Positions 1 through 10,047 of a stretch of 64,000 nucleotides of DNA are shown here, in pieces; within the stretch, counting starts at the first letter, position 1, and each line of letters opens with the position of its first letter. Under the pieces are notes generated by a model. The model was not told the DNA's origin, ran no database searches, and saw nothing but the letters and a program-made list of their open reading frames with translations. A program made the position numbers and the translations under genes. This DNA is from Pectobacterium versatile (GTDB lineage Bacteria; Pseudomonadota; Gammaproteobacteria; Enterobacterales; Enterobacteriaceae): assembly GCF_020166435.1 (NCBI RefSeq), contig NZ_JAINZP010000022.1, positions 1 through 64,000 on the forward strand, given 5' to 3'.

Positions 1-8
1 AAAAGTTC

Positions 9-26
9 GATTTATTCAACAAAGCC
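9..26. mobile_element. Terminal inverted repeat of an IS903-like (IS5 family) element
   Basis: The 18 bases GATTTATTCAACAAAGCC are, as I remember it, the exact reverse complement of the IS903 terminal repeat (GGCTTTGTTGAATAAATC). The orientation makes this the right end of an element that lies to the left, outside the window. Bases 27-35 (ACGCAGTGG) would then be one copy of the 9-bp target duplication. No transposase is visible here. Confidence 0.72.
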
Positions 27-632
27 ACGCAGTGGTTGAATCAATAAGCGCATTTTGCCGATATTGATGTGTCGACGCTAAAGCATCACGGAAAAAAGTC
101 TGGCATACTTTACAGACAGGCACAGGGAGATCTCATTGAATTTTTTTGGCGAAAATCAGTAGATCATAAAACTCGATGCCTGTCTCCTTTTCTGGGGATT
201 CGTCAGTCCTTAAGGCCGAGGCTCAGAGATGAGCCGAGTATTGCCAACGCACAAGCAGCTTGAAGTATGACGGGTATATCCGTATAGCGTCAGGATTGTT
301 AACGAGCCATCCTTCATTGTCGTCAAAGCCTTCCTTCGTCCACATGACACGCGCTTACTACCATTTACTCAAAAAAATAGGTTTTCGTAACAGTCATTAT
401 CCCTCCTATAAAATAATTAGGCTAAATATAAATTTACCCTCCCATAAAAGACAGAATATATTCATTGAAAACCATAAACATTCAATATGATATTTTTCAA
501 TTTATCAAATTTGACATTTTATAAATTTATACTTTAATTTAATCATTGAATTAATTGCAAGAAATAGCAAGGTAAAAACTTACTTATAAAAGTAAATTAA
601 TATAAACTTAAAAATTAAGGCATAGAGAAGAT
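27..632. other. Non-coding, AT-rich stretch between IS end and multicopper oxidase gene
   Basis: No convincing gene is present; the open frames at 69-263 and 260-490 lack recognisable domains and a good ribosome site. Bases 226-278 resemble the end of an ERIC element. From about 360 onward the sequence becomes very AT-rich, with long A/T runs just before the oxidase gene, unlike the rest of the window. Such DNA is typical of acquired regions silenced by H-NS and probably holds the oxidase promoter. Confidence 0.5.
226..278. repeat. Degenerate ERIC element remnant
   Basis: The end of this segment (GCAGCTTGAAGTATGACGGG, then TATA) closely matches the conserved terminus of the ERIC copies at 14706-14910, 44188-44313 and 48349-48552. 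The central inverted repeat with the ...AGCTTACAT...GTAAGTGA... core is not recognisable, so this is a truncated or decayed copy. Confidence 0.55.
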
Positions 633-2696
633 ATGGCATATAGAAAATTATTTCTCAGCGCGACTGTTTTTCTATTCAATTTTTATCTACCTAATGTAGA
701 TGCTCAAGAAGCAAAAAATGAGTCGCAAGTAAATACATTCATGAACCCTCCCATACTGACTGAATCGTCAATGATGCCGTCTGGAACACTTTATCTAAGG
801 AAAACTGATAATCCAGTTCAGCCTCATGCAGGTCGAGAGCAAACTTTAGATCTTAAAGTGAAATATATAGAGGGATTAATTCGCAATCCCGCACAAGGAC
901 ACCCCGATAAAGTACGCTTACGTAGTTATAGCGGCACAGGTGTCGATCCCTACCATCCTTTTATAGCCCCAACGATTGAAGCCATGCCGGGAGATACCGT
1001 CAGAATAAGACTCGATAACCAGTTACCTCCCGAACCTGATTGCAGCAAAAAAAGTGATAACATTAACGTCCCACATTGTTACAACTACACCAATCTACAC
1101 GGCCACGGGCTTTGGGTTAGCCCAACTGGGAATAGCGATAATGTCCTGTTGTCAATTAACCCAGGTGTGAAGTTTGAATATGAATATAACATTCCCTCAG
1201 ATCATCCTTCTGGAACATTTTGGTATCACCCGCATAAGCATGGTTCAACCGCAGTTCAGGTTGGCAGTGGTATGGCTGGTGCGCTTGTTATTCGTGGGGA
1301 TCGCATGCCAACCGAAACGTCAAACGGCGATATCGATACACTGCTGAAGACCACGGATGGCAAACCATTCCCTGAACATTTGCTGGTTTTTGAGCAAATT
1401 CCCTATGCCTGCCTCAAGGATGGCGAGCTGAAGAAAAAACCGGATGGATCTATTGACTGGTCATGTAGCCCTGGCGAAGTTGGCGAAGTAGCCTCTTATA
1501 AGCAATTCGAGCCAGGATCATGGGATGATTCGGGTCGTTTTACTACAGTCAACGGCCGAGTAAGGCCTGTTTTTGCCAATACTAAAGCCGGTCAGGTTGA
1601 ACGCTGGCGTCTGGTTCATGCTGGAGTGCGTGAGACTATTAAAGTAGAGTTTCGTAAACTCAATACCAATGATTTTCTCTCACGAGAAAAGGACCTTAGC
1701 GCAGCAGATGAGGATCGTTTTGTACGCGATCTCTGCACTGGCTCACCGATCCCTTATGCTGTCGTCGCAGCTGACGGACTGACTATGCCCCAGGGACTGG
1801 TACAAACTAATACTACCCTGCAACCCGGCTATCGTAATGATCTACTTGTTAATTTCCCTGAAGATGGCCTCTATTGTATTGTCAATCCACCGGTAAAAGC
1901 AGCGGATAACGCCTCGCGTGAAGACAAAGCACGATCGGTGCTGGGTTTCGTCAGAGTCAAAGGCGGGAACCCTACAAGCGACCCCATCGCGTCAACAACT
2001 CAGCAACTGATCGAGCGTGCGCAGAAGGCTTATCAACCCGAGCTGGCTAAAGAAATTGTCAGTAGTTTGAAAGAGGGCCTTAAGCTGACCAAATTTGTTC
2101 CCCATCCGCCTATTACTGACGAAGAGGTGAGCCATGTCCCAGCGCAGGAACTGGTGTTTTACATTGATACAACCAAGACGCCCCCGACGTTTGAAGTGGG
2201 TAACTCGTTTTCTGTAGTAAAAAATAGCGATGGAACCTATAGCCCTGCTGGCTCTCATTCCTATTCCCCTACCCAGATAGAGCGCCCATTGGTACTTGGA
2301 ACCGCGCAGGAATGGCAATTACAATCCTATTTCGCTAGTCATCCTTTCCATATTCATGTAAACCCTTTCGAAATTATTCAGATTCTCGATCCAAATGGCA
2401 ATGACGTGAGTATGCAGGGCGCGAAGGAAGCGGATGGTAGTATCTCACAGTACGCTGGTCTGAAAGGCGTCTGGAAGGATACATTATGGATAAAAAGTAA
2501 CATAACCAAACCATTAAGCTCCATTAACGCTCCAACGGGTACATACAAAATTTCTATTCGTACACGTTATGAACGCTATATCGGTGAGTTTGTATTGCAT
2601 TGCCATATTCTGGATCATGAGGATCAGGGAATGATGCAAAATGTAGTGATTGGGCTTCCTGACGGGGCGGGAGGGCTTGCGCAAGGTCATCATTGA
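633..2696 (+). CDS. Exported multicopper oxidase (laccase-like)
   Basis: Three-cupredoxin-domain oxidase of 687 residues that would couple oxidation of a substrate (phenolic compound or Cu(I)) to reduction of O2 to water in the periplasm. A signal peptide spans about residues 1-25. All four copper motifs are visible: NLHGHGLW near 155, FWYHPHKHGS near 200, SHPFHIHVNPF near 570, and LHCHILDHEDQGMM near 665, which carries the type 1 Cys, His and Met and tripartite-centre histidines. It is longer than CueO, with a loop between domains 1 and 2. No Met-rich CueO insert is obvious, so CueO itself is unlikely. The very AT-rich upstream DNA and the adjacent IS end suggest acquisition. The substrate cannot be inferred. 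Confidence 0.85.
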   Translation: MAYRKLFLSATVFLFNFYLPNVDAQEAKNESQVNTFMNPPILTESSMMPSGTLYLRKTDNPVQPHAGREQTLDLKVKYIEGLIRNPAQGHPDKVRLRSYSGTGVDPYHPFIAPTIEAMPGDTVRIRLDNQLPPEPDCSKKSDNINVPHCYNYTNLHGHGLWVSPTGNSDNVLLSINPGVKFEYEYNIPSDHPSGTFWYHPHKHGSTAVQVGSGMAGALVIRGDRMPTETSNGDIDTLLKTTDGKPFPEHLLVFEQIPYACLKDGELKKKPDGSIDWSCSPGEVGEVASYKQFEPGSWDDSGRFTTVNGRVRPVFANTKAGQVERWRLVHAGVRETIKVEFRKLNTNDFLSREKDLSAADEDRFVRDLCTGSPIPYAVVAADGLTMPQGLVQTNTTLQPGYRNDLLVNFPEDGLYCIVNPPVKAADNASREDKARSVLGFVRVKGGNPTSDPIASTTQQLIERAQKAYQPELAKEIVSSLKEGLKLTKFVPHPPITDEEVSHVPAQELVFYIDTTKTPPTFEVGNSFSVVKNSDGTYSPAGSHSYSPTQIERPLVLGTAQEWQLQSYFASHPFHIHVNPFEIIQILDPNGNDVSMQGAKEADGSISQYAGLKGVWKDTLWIKSNITKPLSSINAPTGTYKISIRTRYERYIGEFVLHCHILDHEDQGMMQNVVIGLPDGAGGLAQGHH

Positions 2697-2735
2697 TATG
2701 TTTTTTTAGAATTTCAAATACGGTGTTAAAAGTAA

Positions 2736-2792
2736 AGGGTTCTCTGTCATCTTCTCTACTCATAACAGAGAACCCTGCTGCCTTCAGGCAGC
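2736..2792. terminator. Hairpins between the convergent oxidase and proA genes
   Basis: AGGGTTCTCTGT (2736-2747) pairs perfectly with ACAGAGAACCCT (2765-2776), and on the minus strand the stem is followed by TTACTTTT, suiting termination of proBA. A second small hairpin, GCTGCC-TTCA-GGCAGC, lies at 2777-2792. The proA-proximal tRNA-Thr gene (thrW) found in E. coli at this place is not seen. Confidence 0.6.
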
Positions 2793-2799
2793 AAAAAAA

Positions 2800-4053
2800 T
2801 TACACACGAATCAGATCGTCGCCATAACCAATCCACTTATAGGTGGTCAGCGCTTCCAGCCCCATTGGGCCACGCGCATGCAGTTTCTGGGTACTGACGG
2901 CCACTTCCGCCCCCAGACCGAACTGACCGCCGTCGGTGAAACGCGTACTGGCGTTGACATACACCGCAGAGGAATCCACTTCACGCACGAAGCGTTCCGC
3001 ATTACTCAAGGAGCGCGTCAGAATAGCATCAGAGTGCTGTGTACCATGTTCGCGAATATGGGCAACCGCCGCATCCAGATCGTCCACCAGCGTGACGTTC
3101 AGGTCGTTAGAGAGCCATTCATCGTTATAGTTGGCCTCTTCCACCACAACAACGCTTGCTGGGCCACTGATCAGATAAGGCATCGCTGAAGGGCTGGCGT
3201 GGAGCGTAACACCCACCGCCACCATTTTCTTGCTCAGTGCTGGCAGGAAACGGTCGGCAATATGTTGATTGACCAGCAGCGTTTCCAGACTGTTGCAGGC
3301 GCTAGGGCGCTGCACTTTGGCGCTTTCAATGACCGTCAACGCTTTGTCGAAATCAATACTGTCGTCAGCATAGATGTGACAAACGCCGATACCACCGGTG
3401 ATAACCGGAATCGTCGATTGTTCGCGACACAGCTTATGCAGACCAGCACCACCGCGCGGAATCAGCATATCCACGTAGCGATCGAGCTTCAGCAGTTGAT
3501 TGACCAGTTCACGGTCTGGGCTTTCAATCGCCTGCACCGCAGCAGCAGGCAGACCGCACTGCGACAGCGCCTGCTGAATCACTTTTACCGTCGCCGCGTT
3601 GGTGCGATACGTTTCTTTGCCACCGCGCAGAATCACCGCGTTACCGGTTTTCAGGCACAGGGACGCCACATCAATGGTGACGTTCGGGCGCGCTTCATAA
3701 ATCACCCCGACCACGCCGAGCGGCACACGACGACGCTCCAGCTTAAGCCCGTTATCCAACATGCTGCCGTCAATCACCTGCCCTACCGGATCGGTCAGGC
3801 GACAGACCTGACGCACATCGCTGGCGATCGCACTCAGTCTTTCCTGCGTTAAGAGCAGGCGATCCTGTAACGCCTCACTCATGCCATTTTGGCGCGCATT
3901 GGCTACATCCAGCGCGTTAGCCGCGAGAATCGTCGCGCTCTCGGCTTCCAGCAAATCCGCAATCGTCAGCAACGCGCGATCTTTCTGAGCCGTGCTCAAA
4001 ACCGCTAGCTGATAAGAGGCCGCTTTTGCCGCTTTACCCATTTGTTCAAGCAT
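2800..4053 (-). CDS. proA: Gamma-glutamyl phosphate reductase
   Basis: Second enzyme of proline synthesis: NADPH-dependent reduction of gamma-glutamyl phosphate to glutamate-5-semialdehyde in the cytoplasm. The 417-residue length equals the family norm. Aldehyde-dehydrogenase-fold motifs are clear ([11 protein letters not shown] near 116, ILRGGKET, and [14 protein letters not shown] near 250 with the catalytic Cys). A good ribosome site (AAGGAG) precedes the ATG, and the gene starts 10 bases after proB, so the two form the usual proBA operon and the enzymes are expected to channel the labile intermediate. Confidence 0.97.
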   Translation of the reverse strand: MLEQMGKAAKAASYQLAVLSTAQKDRALLTIADLLEAESATILAANALDVANARQNGMSEALQDRLLLTQERLSAIASDVRQVCRLTDPVGQVIDGSMLDNGLKLERRRVPLGVVGVIYEARPNVTIDVASLCLKTGNAVILRGGKETYRTNAATVKVIQQALSQCGLPAAAVQAIESPDRELVNQLLKLDRYVDMLIPRGGAGLHKLCREQSTIPVITGGIGVCHIYADDSIDFDKALTVIESAKVQRPSACNSLETLLVNQHIADRFLPALSKKMVAVGVTLHASPSAMPYLISGPASVVVVEEANYNDEWLSNDLNVTLVDDLDAAVAHIREHGTQHSDAILTRSLSNAERFVREVDSSAVYVNASTRFTDGGQFGLGAEVAVSTQKLHARGPMGLEALTTYKWIGYGDDLIRV

Positions 4054-4063
4054 CGCGAACTCC

Positions 4064-5167
4064 TTAATTGATAATCATATCGTCGCGGTGGATAGCCACC
4101 GGACCATATTCGTAGCCAAGAATATCGGCAATCTGTTGAGAATGGTGTCCGGCAATCATACGCAGCGCATCACTGTTATAGCGCGTCACGGCATGCGCCA
4201 CATCGCGGCCCGCCAGACTACGCACGCGGATCACTTCACCACGAGAGAAATTGCCTTCTACGGTGCGGATACCTTTAGGCAGCAGCGAACTGCCGCGTTC
4301 GAGGATCGCCGAGAGCGCGCCGTCATCAACGGTGATTTCCCCCGCCGGCGGTGCGCCAAAAATCCAGTGTTTACGGCTTTCCAGCGGCGCGTCAAGTGCA
4401 TGAAAACGCGTTCCAACAGAAATATCGGCAATCACATCACCAATCACACCCAGTTTGTTGCCTGCGGCAATCACCACGTCGATACCGGCGCGGCAGGCCA
4501 CATCGGCAGCCTGCAATTTGGTCGACATACCACCCGTTCCGAGACCAGACACGCTGTCGCCCGCAATGCTGCGCAGCGCATCGTTGATACCGGTGACTTC
4601 ACGGATCAATTCAGCATCAGGATTATTGCGCGGATCGGCGGTAAACAGCCCAGCCTGATCGGTCAGCAGCAGCAGCTTATCCGCATCGGCCAGAATCGCC
4701 ACCAGCGCAGACAGGTTGTCGTTGTCACCGACCTTGATTTCGGCGGTCGCAACGGCGTCGTTTTCATTAATGACAGGGACGATATTGTTATCCAGTAGCG
4801 CTCGCATGGTGTCGCGCGCGTTGAGGAAACGCTCACGATCTTCCATATCCGCACGCGTCAGCAGCATCTGCCCAACGTGGATACCGTAGATGGAAAACAG
4901 CTGTTCCCACAGTTGAATCAGGCGACTTTGACCCACGGCGGCCAGCAGTTGTTTGGTCGCAATCGTAGCCGGGAGTTCAGGGTAACCCAAATGTTCACGC
5001 CCAGCGGCAATCGCCCCAGACGTAACAATAACAATCCGATGCCCTGCCGCATGTTGCTGCGCACACTGGCGCACCAGTTCAACAATGTGGGCGCGGTTAA
5101 GACGGCGCGAACCGCCGGTTAGCACGCTGGTGCCCAGTTTCACAACCAAAGTTTGGCTGCCGCTCAT
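4064..5167 (-). CDS. proB: Glutamate 5-kinase
   Basis: First and feedback-controlled enzyme of proline synthesis: phosphorylates glutamate with ATP. The 367-residue form beginning [19 protein letters not shown] is chosen because it matches the family N-terminus; an upstream TTG would add eight residues. An amino-acid kinase domain occupies about residues 1-255 ([33 protein letters not shown]), followed by a C-terminal PUA domain (about 275-350). Operon with proA. In E. coli phoE lies between crl and proB; it is absent here. Confidence 0.97.
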   Translation of the reverse strand: MSGSQTLVVKLGTSVLTGGSRRLNRAHIVELVRQCAQQHAAGHRIVIVTSGAIAAGREHLGYPELPATIATKQLLAAVGQSRLIQLWEQLFSIYGIHVGQMLLTRADMEDRERFLNARDTMRALLDNNIVPVINENDAVATAEIKVGDNDNLSALVAILADADKLLLLTDQAGLFTADPRNNPDAELIREVTGINDALRSIAGDSVSGLGTGGMSTKLQAADVACRAGIDVVIAAGNKLGVIGDVIADISVGTRFHALDAPLESRKHWIFGAPPAGEITVDDGALSAILERGSSLLPKGIRTVEGNFSRGEVIRVRSLAGRDVAHAVTRYNSDALRMIAGHHSQQIADILGYEYGPVAIHRDDMIIN

Positions 5168-5290
5168 AATTTTTCTGCCGTTGAATGTCAAAAAATAAGA
5201 ATAAGGAAAACGTTGTAGCAGGACAGACGCGTTATGCCAACAGGCACAACGCGAAAACCTGCGAATAAATCGGGGATCGTCGGGGAAGTA

Positions 5291-5665
5291 TCACGGTCGA
5301 GCGACGAGGGTACAGGCGGGTTCCAGCGCGTTAACTTGCTTCTCCAATCGAACATGGAAAGCCTTTCTGGCATTTTCCACCTGTTCCATCACGGCTTTGT
5401 CCTTGATTTTTTCCTCACGCCAGTGGCCTTGTTTATCAAACAGACCGTAATGATACTCATAGGCAAAACCTTTGCCTGTATCTTCCAAATTCAGCCACCA
5501 GCCCCAGAACTCCCGCTGTTCTGGCACGGGCTTGATGTTGACACAGACCGCCAGGCAATCAAAGAAGAACGCAGTATCCTCGCACTGCGCTTCACGGATA
5601 TAAGGCCCCAACGACGTAAAATTTTTCATGAGTCGGCTTTTGGGGTGTCCACTCGGTAACATCAT
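5291..5665 (-). CDS. crl: Sigma factor-binding protein Crl
   Basis: Small protein that binds sigma S and promotes assembly of RNA polymerase with it, favouring stationary-phase genes. 124 residues, close to the 133 of E. coli Crl. The N-terminus LPSGHPKSRLMKNF, the segment DTAFFFDCLAVCVN and the EFWGWWLNLE block are the conserved Crl signatures. The first of the two adjacent ATG codons aligns with the E. coli start. The C-terminal tail is shorter than in E. coli. Confidence 0.93.
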   Translation of the reverse strand: MMLPSGHPKSRLMKNFTSLGPYIREAQCEDTAFFFDCLAVCVNIKPVPEQREFWGWWLNLEDTGKGFAYEYHYGLFDKQGHWREEKIKDKAVMEQVENARKAFHVRLEKQVNALEPACTLVARP

Positions 5666-5844
5666 CTACGATCTCCTCTGGTTGAACATTCTTTTTAGCA
5701 GAGAATGGCAATTTATCAACCACCTGCATAACAACTTACGTATCCACTTTGTCCGCGCAGGCTTTCCTGAAAAAGCATTGCCGATCGACACAGGGTATTT
5801 AATACTCTGGTCTCTTCGTTTTCGTTAATTGAGAAGTGACGCTC

Positions 5845-6180
5845 ATGCCCCATTGTATCGCCGAACATTCGTCAGACATTGATGTAAATGCCCTACTCCC
5901 TGCGATCTATCGCGGTGCGCTCGAATCTGGTTTGTTTGCCAGTGACGGCAGTGACATCAAAGCCAGATCCCTCGCTTACGATAACTACACGACAGGTGGC
6001 GAACGAGCCAGCTTTATTCATGTGGCAATCAAGGTGCTTTCTGGGCGGACGGAGGAACAGAAAAGCAGTCTCTCCAATCGGGTACTTCAGAAGATTGAAG
6101 CGCTGGGATTGAAGAATCTGTCAGTTACGGTTGAAGTGATTGATATGGACAGGCTTTGCTATGCCAAAAAGATCCTGTGA
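5845..6180 (+). CDS. 5-carboxymethyl-2-hydroxymuconate isomerase family protein
   Basis: A 111-residue member of the CHMI branch of the tautomerase superfamily, which uses Pro1 as general base after removal of the initiator Met. This decides the start: the protein must begin MPHCIAEHS, so the open frame nine bases upstream is not used. Conserved family segments include FIHVAIKVLSGRT and the VTVEVIDMD end. In 4-hydroxyphenylacetate degraders the enzyme (HpaF) acts within an hpa cluster; no such genes lie nearby, so the true substrate here is uncertain. It stands alone between crl and frsA. Confidence 0.85.
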   Translation: MPHCIAEHSSDIDVNALLPAIYRGALESGLFASDGSDIKARSLAYDNYTTGGERASFIHVAIKVLSGRTEEQKSSLSNRVLQKIEALGLKNLSVTVEVIDMDRLCYAKKIL

Positions 6181-6260
6181 TCGACGGTTATCGTCTAGCA
6201 GGAACAACGGTCCGTGTAGCGAGGATTCGCCTGCACAGACCGTGCGTTACGCCCGCTCTT

Positions 6261-7508
6261 CTACACTTTATCCTGCAACCATCTGCTGATTTGCTGTAGT
6301 GCGCGGTGGAAATTCTGGTACACCGGCGAGAAATTAACCGGCAGCAGTTTCCCTTGTGCAGATGAATTCACAATCAGGCTGGCCTCTTCTTTCGGGCAGA
6401 GCGGATCGTTATCCCAGTAGCCTGCCAGCATCGGCGTCGGGCAGCGGCGCCCTAACAGCCCCTGCGTTTTCAGCGAATAGCGCCCCAGCTCGGTTTTCAG
6501 TGACGCATCCGTCGAGAACGGCATGCCCAGCCGACTCGCCAGCACATCCATAAACATATCCGGCACCTGCTGCTGGCGATTCGGATCGCTTAACAGATGG
6601 TGTACTACTGGCCCGAGACAGGCCACGCCGCATAAGCGTTGCGATTCCAGATACGCCAGCCGAACGGCAATATTGGCGCCAAAGCGGAAGCCAAACGCCA
6701 CAACGCGGGTGTGATCGACCCACGGGACATCCGGCAGCGCACGCAAGACCTGCTGATGCAGGAAACTGGAATCCTGAGTCAGCTTCCAGCGGGAAGAAAA
6801 TCCAACGGAGGGGACATCAATCGTCAGCATTGCCATGCCCGCTGGCGCAAAATAGTCCTGAAATAGGCGGTGATAATCGCTCTGCAACATTTCCAGGCTA
6901 CCGCACATGAGAACAGTAGGGAAAGGCGCTTTCGCCTGCGCTGGCATATGCAGAAAACCGGTCAGCGTACCGCCGCCAGCAATCGGGAAGGTCAGTTCTT
7001 TGAGTTCATAAGGCAGGTACTTGGCGGCCTCTTCATAGGCGCGGTTTGCCAGCGTTTGCGCCTGTTCCGCCAGCTCATCGCCTTTAATATGCGGATAAGC
7101 AGCAATGCTGTAGAGGTTGGCAGCATTCAACCAGAGTTGCCCAGTTTGCGCGTCATCTTCACTTTCCGCGGCCCGCTGCTGCCAGTCTGCGCCCTGCTTC
7201 GCCCATTCATAAATCCAGTTACCGCCTCGGTAGCCGATCACCGTATCGAGCAGTTGCTCGTTGCTTCTGTCGGCCTTACTGGCAGCAATGCGCGACAGCA
7301 CGTCTTCGATTTCCCACGGATCGACACCACGCCAAATCCACATCAGTCGGTTAATCATCCGATACCAACTGCGGGTCTTCTCCCCTTCCAGCGTAGAATG
7401 CAGCCCCTGCACGTCCTGACTATTCCGCGCACGTCTGACCAACGTCGAGGTTTCTGGATGTTTAAAGGATGGTTTGAATAGCGTTTCAGACAGGTTAGCT
7501 TGCGCCAC
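6261..7508 (-). CDS. frsA: Fermentation-respiration switch protein FrsA (alpha/beta hydrolase, esterase)
   Basis: 415 residues, the usual FrsA length. Known in related bacteria as a protein that interacts with unphosphorylated EIIA-Glc and has esterase activity, influencing the balance of fermentation and respiration. An N-terminal helical cap (about 1-170) is followed by an alpha/beta hydrolase core. The elbow is GFRFG (near 275), so the classical Ser nucleophile is not present at that place; from memory this is normal for FrsA. The frsA-gpt-pepD order is the same as in E. coli. Confidence 0.94.
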   Translation of the reverse strand: MAQANLSETLFKPSFKHPETSTLVRRARNSQDVQGLHSTLEGEKTRSWYRMINRLMWIWRGVDPWEIEDVLSRIAASKADRSNEQLLDTVIGYRGGNWIYEWAKQGADWQQRAAESEDDAQTGQLWLNAANLYSIAAYPHIKGDELAEQAQTLANRAYEEAAKYLPYELKELTFPIAGGGTLTGFLHMPAQAKAPFPTVLMCGSLEMLQSDYHRLFQDYFAPAGMAMLTIDVPSVGFSSRWKLTQDSSFLHQQVLRALPDVPWVDHTRVVAFGFRFGANIAVRLAYLESQRLCGVACLGPVVHHLLSDPNRQQQVPDMFMDVLASRLGMPFSTDASLKTELGRYSLKTQGLLGRRCPTPMLAGYWDNDPLCPKEEASLIVNSSAQGKLLPVNFSPVYQNFHRALQQISRWLQDKV

Positions 7509-7685
7509 AGCAGCCTCCGTTAATGTAAACCGCTGTTAGCGGACATCAGACGACTTCTTCGTCACCCACTAAAGTGTAACGAACTCAGGCCAGAGAAGAC
7601 AAATATCAACGGTAGAAACACACGATCGGATCAAATCCTGTGGCAAAAATGATGACAATTCAGAAACAACCGTCGCCATAAACAA

Positions 7686-7710
7686 CAATGCCCGGCTAAA
7701 CCGGGCATTG
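7686..7710 (-). terminator. Rho-independent terminator downstream of gpt
   Basis: Perfect 10-bp stem CAATGCCCGG / CCGGGCATTG with a 5-base loop. On the minus strand it is followed by TTGTTTATGG, a modest U-tract, 20 bases after the gpt stop codon. Confidence 0.7.
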
Positions 7711-7729
7711 GGGGAAATCGCTGAGGCAA

Positions 7730-8188
7730 TTAACGACCAGACAACGGCGGAACAAACACCACGCCCATATCCCACGGCTGTTCAATCCAGGTGTCCTGCG
7801 GGATATCAATCACATAGTCATCAACCAGCGGTTGACCAGCAGGTTTGGCGAAAATGGTCACAAAGTGCGCTTTCGGGTACATATCACGAATCGCCTTCGC
7901 CGTACCGCCAGTATCAACCAAATCGTCAACTACGATGAACCCTTCGCCATCTCCCTCGGCACGCTTGATTACTTTCATTTCGCGTTGGTTATCATGGTCA
8001 TAGCTGGAGATGCAAACGGTATCAACGTGACGAATGCCCAGCTCACGCGCCAGCAGCGCGCCAGGAACCAGACCACCGCGACTGACGGCAATGATGCCTT
8101 TCCATTGATCGGCAGGCAGTAAACGCTGTGCCAGTTTGCGGGCATGAATTTGCAACATATCCCAAGTTACGACGTACTTTTCGCTCAT
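7730..8188 (-). CDS. gpt: Xanthine-guanine phosphoribosyltransferase
   Basis: Purine salvage enzyme that joins PRPP to guanine, xanthine or hypoxanthine at the inner face of the membrane. 152 residues, identical to the E. coli length. The PRPP-binding motif [14 protein letters not shown] is at about 83-96, and ISRGGL-type base-loop ([14 protein letters not shown]) near 34-47. The C-terminus ends [18 protein letters not shown], typical of the enzyme. Monocistronic, with its own terminator. Confidence 0.97.
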   Translation of the reverse strand: MSEKYVVTWDMLQIHARKLAQRLLPADQWKGIIAVSRGGLVPGALLARELGIRHVDTVCISSYDHDNQREMKVIKRAEGDGEGFIVVDDLVDTGGTAKAIRDMYPKAHFVTIFAKPAGQPLVDDYVIDIPQDTWIEQPWDMGVVFVPPLSGR

Positions 8189-8520
8189 AAAATATATCCC
8201 AGCCGAATAAAAAACGGCTTAAGTTGAGTCTGAGGGGGGGAAAAAGGTTGCGCGAGATTATAGATAGCCAACAACATAAAAACCAGTTTTTCTCAACGTG
8301 CGAATCGAGTTTTTCCTGACAACCTGCGCCCTGCCGAGCCCGTTGGTTCATATTGCAGCAGGAAAAGTAAGACGGGGCCGACGGCAATTCCCCTGCTTTG
8401 ATGGAAAATGATATTCTGCGTTGACGCGCCATGTTCCGTGGCTAACTGCGATTAATTTTTAACCTGTAGCGCCTGCACGCCAGAGTGCGAAGATAGGCGG
8501 CTAAAAAGGAGACTCAAATA
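8189..8520. other. Divergent promoter region gpt/pepD
   Basis: 332 bases without a gene. It must contain the promoters for gpt (leftward) and pepD (rightward). A good ribosome site AAAAGGAGACT precedes the pepD GTG. I see no riboswitch-like structure or clear operator. Confidence 0.5.
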
Positions 8521-9981
8521 GTGTCTGAATTATCTCAACTTTCCCCCCAGCCTCTGTGGGATATTTTCGCCAAGATTTGTTCCATCCCGCACCCTTCTTA
8601 TCATGAAGAAGCGCTGGCCGCGCACATTCTGGAATGGGCTAAAGAGAAAGGCATCTATACCGAGCGCGATCAGGTCGGCAATATTCTGCTGCGCAAAGCG
8701 GCAACCACAGGCATGGAAAATCGCAAACCTGTCGTGTTGCAGGCGCATCTGGACATGGTGCCGCAGAAAAACAACGACACCGTACACGATTTCACCACCG
8801 ATCCGATCCAACCTTACGTTGACGGTGAGTGGCTGAAAGCACGCGGTACCACGCTGGGCGCGGATAACGGTATCGGTATGGCCTCTGCACTGGCGGTGCT
8901 GGCCGACCCAAGCGTCGAGCACGGTCCTCTGGAAGTGCTGCTGACCATGACAGAAGAAGCCGGTATGGATGGTGCGTTTGGCCTGCAACCTAACTGGCTT
9001 CAGGGCGAAATCCTGATCAATACTGATTCGGAAGAAGAAGGCGAGATCTACATGGGTTGCGCCGGCGGTATTGACTTCATCACCCGCCTGCCGCTGGTGC
9101 GCGAACTGCCACCTGCCGGTTATCACACGCTGAAGCTGACGATCAAAGGGCTGAAAGGCGGCCACTCAGGCGGTGACATCCATCTGGGGCTGGGCAACGC
9201 CAACAAACTGCTGGCACGTTTCCTGTTCGAGCAGGCGCAAGCGCTGGATATCCGCATTCTCGATCTGAACGGTGGGACGCTGCGTAACGCGATTCCGCGT
9301 GAAGCCTTCGCCACGCTGTCACTGCCTGCCGCTAACGTCGAACAGTTGAAAGCGCTGAGCCAAGACTATCTGGCCGTGCTGAAAAATGAACTGTCCGCCG
9401 TTGAGAAGAACGTGACCGTACTGGTGGAAGCCAGCGACAGCAACGAGCACCCGCTGACGCAGGACAGCCGCGATCGCCTGCTGGCACTGCTCAACGCCAC
9501 GCCGAACGGCGTGATCCGCATGAGTGATGAAGTCAAAGGCGTGGTAGAAACGTCACTGAACCTCGGCGTTGTCACGATGGAAGACGATCACGCGGAAATT
9601 ATCTGCCTGATTCGTTCACTGATCGACAGCGGTAAAGACGCCGTCGTCGGTACGCTGACGGCGCTGGGCCAGTTGGCTGGCGCGAAAACGTCACCGAAAG
9701 GCGGCTACCCTGGCTGGCAGCCGGATGCCCATTCGCCTGTCATGGCGCTGGTGCGTGAAACGTATCAGAAGCTGTTCAACAAAACGCCGAACATCATGGT
9801 GATTCATGCTGGTCTGGAATGTGGTCTGTTCAAGAAACCTTACCCAGACATGGATATGGTTTCCATCGGGCCGACCATCACTGGGCCACACTCGCCGGAT
9901 GAGCAAGTGCATATCGGCAGCGTCGATCTGTACTGGAAATTGCTGACAGCGCTGCTGAAAGCGATTCCGCCACGCGCTTAA
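8521..9981 (+). CDS. pepD: Cytosol non-specific dipeptidase (peptidase D, beta-alanyl-histidine dipeptidase)
   Basis: Zinc-dependent M20-family dipeptidase of 486 residues that splits dipeptides with unblocked N-termini, including carnosine. Metal-binding motifs are visible: LQAHLDMVPQ near 75-84 (His, Asp), LGADNGIGMA near 115-124, TEEAGMDGAFG near 146 (general-base Glu pair), and a final HSPDEQVHIGS near 461 with a metal His. The start is GTG, set by the strong upstream AAAAGGAG. Stand-alone gene with a good terminator. Confidence 0.96.
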   Translation: MSELSQLSPQPLWDIFAKICSIPHPSYHEEALAAHILEWAKEKGIYTERDQVGNILLRKAATTGMENRKPVVLQAHLDMVPQKNNDTVHDFTTDPIQPYVDGEWLKARGTTLGADNGIGMASALAVLADPSVEHGPLEVLLTMTEEAGMDGAFGLQPNWLQGEILINTDSEEEGEIYMGCAGGIDFITRLPLVRELPPAGYHTLKLTIKGLKGGHSGGDIHLGLGNANKLLARFLFEQAQALDIRILDLNGGTLRNAIPREAFATLSLPAANVEQLKALSQDYLAVLKNELSAVEKNVTVLVEASDSNEHPLTQDSRDRLLALLNATPNGVIRMSDEVKGVVETSLNLGVVTMEDDHAEIICLIRSLIDSGKDAVVGTLTALGQLAGAKTSPKGGYPGWQPDAHSPVMALVRETYQKLFNKTPNIMVIHAGLECGLFKKPYPDMDMVSIGPTITGPHSPDEQVHIGSVDLYWKLLTALLKAIPPRA

Positions 9982-10000
9982 TCGCGTAGTCGTAAAAATC

Positions 10001-10029
10001 AGGGCGGCGCATAGACGTCGCCCTTTTTT
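10001..10029 (+). terminator. Rho-independent terminator of pepD
   Basis: Stem AGGGCGGCG / CGTCGCCCT (one G-U pair) with loop CATAG-type, followed directly by six T residues, 20 bases past the pepD stop. Confidence 0.88.
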
Positions 10030-10047
10030 ATCCTCAACTGAACAGCG

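Noticed and set aside
69-490. Two short plus-strand frames before the multicopper oxidase
   Set aside because: They cross an ERIC remnant, lack ribosome sites and have no recognisable domains.
2697-2800. Searched for tRNA-Thr (thrW) next to proA
   Set aside because: Only two hairpins are present; no cloverleaf or T-loop sequence can be formed.
3199-3852. 217-codon open frame opposite proA
   Set aside because: Lies wholly within proA on the other strand, has no ribosome site or domain, and is explained by codon bias of the real gene.
6870-7481. 203-codon frame opposite frsA, and similar ones opposite proB, pepD, mtnA and yfiF
   Set aside because: All sit inside confident genes on the opposite strand with atypical composition.
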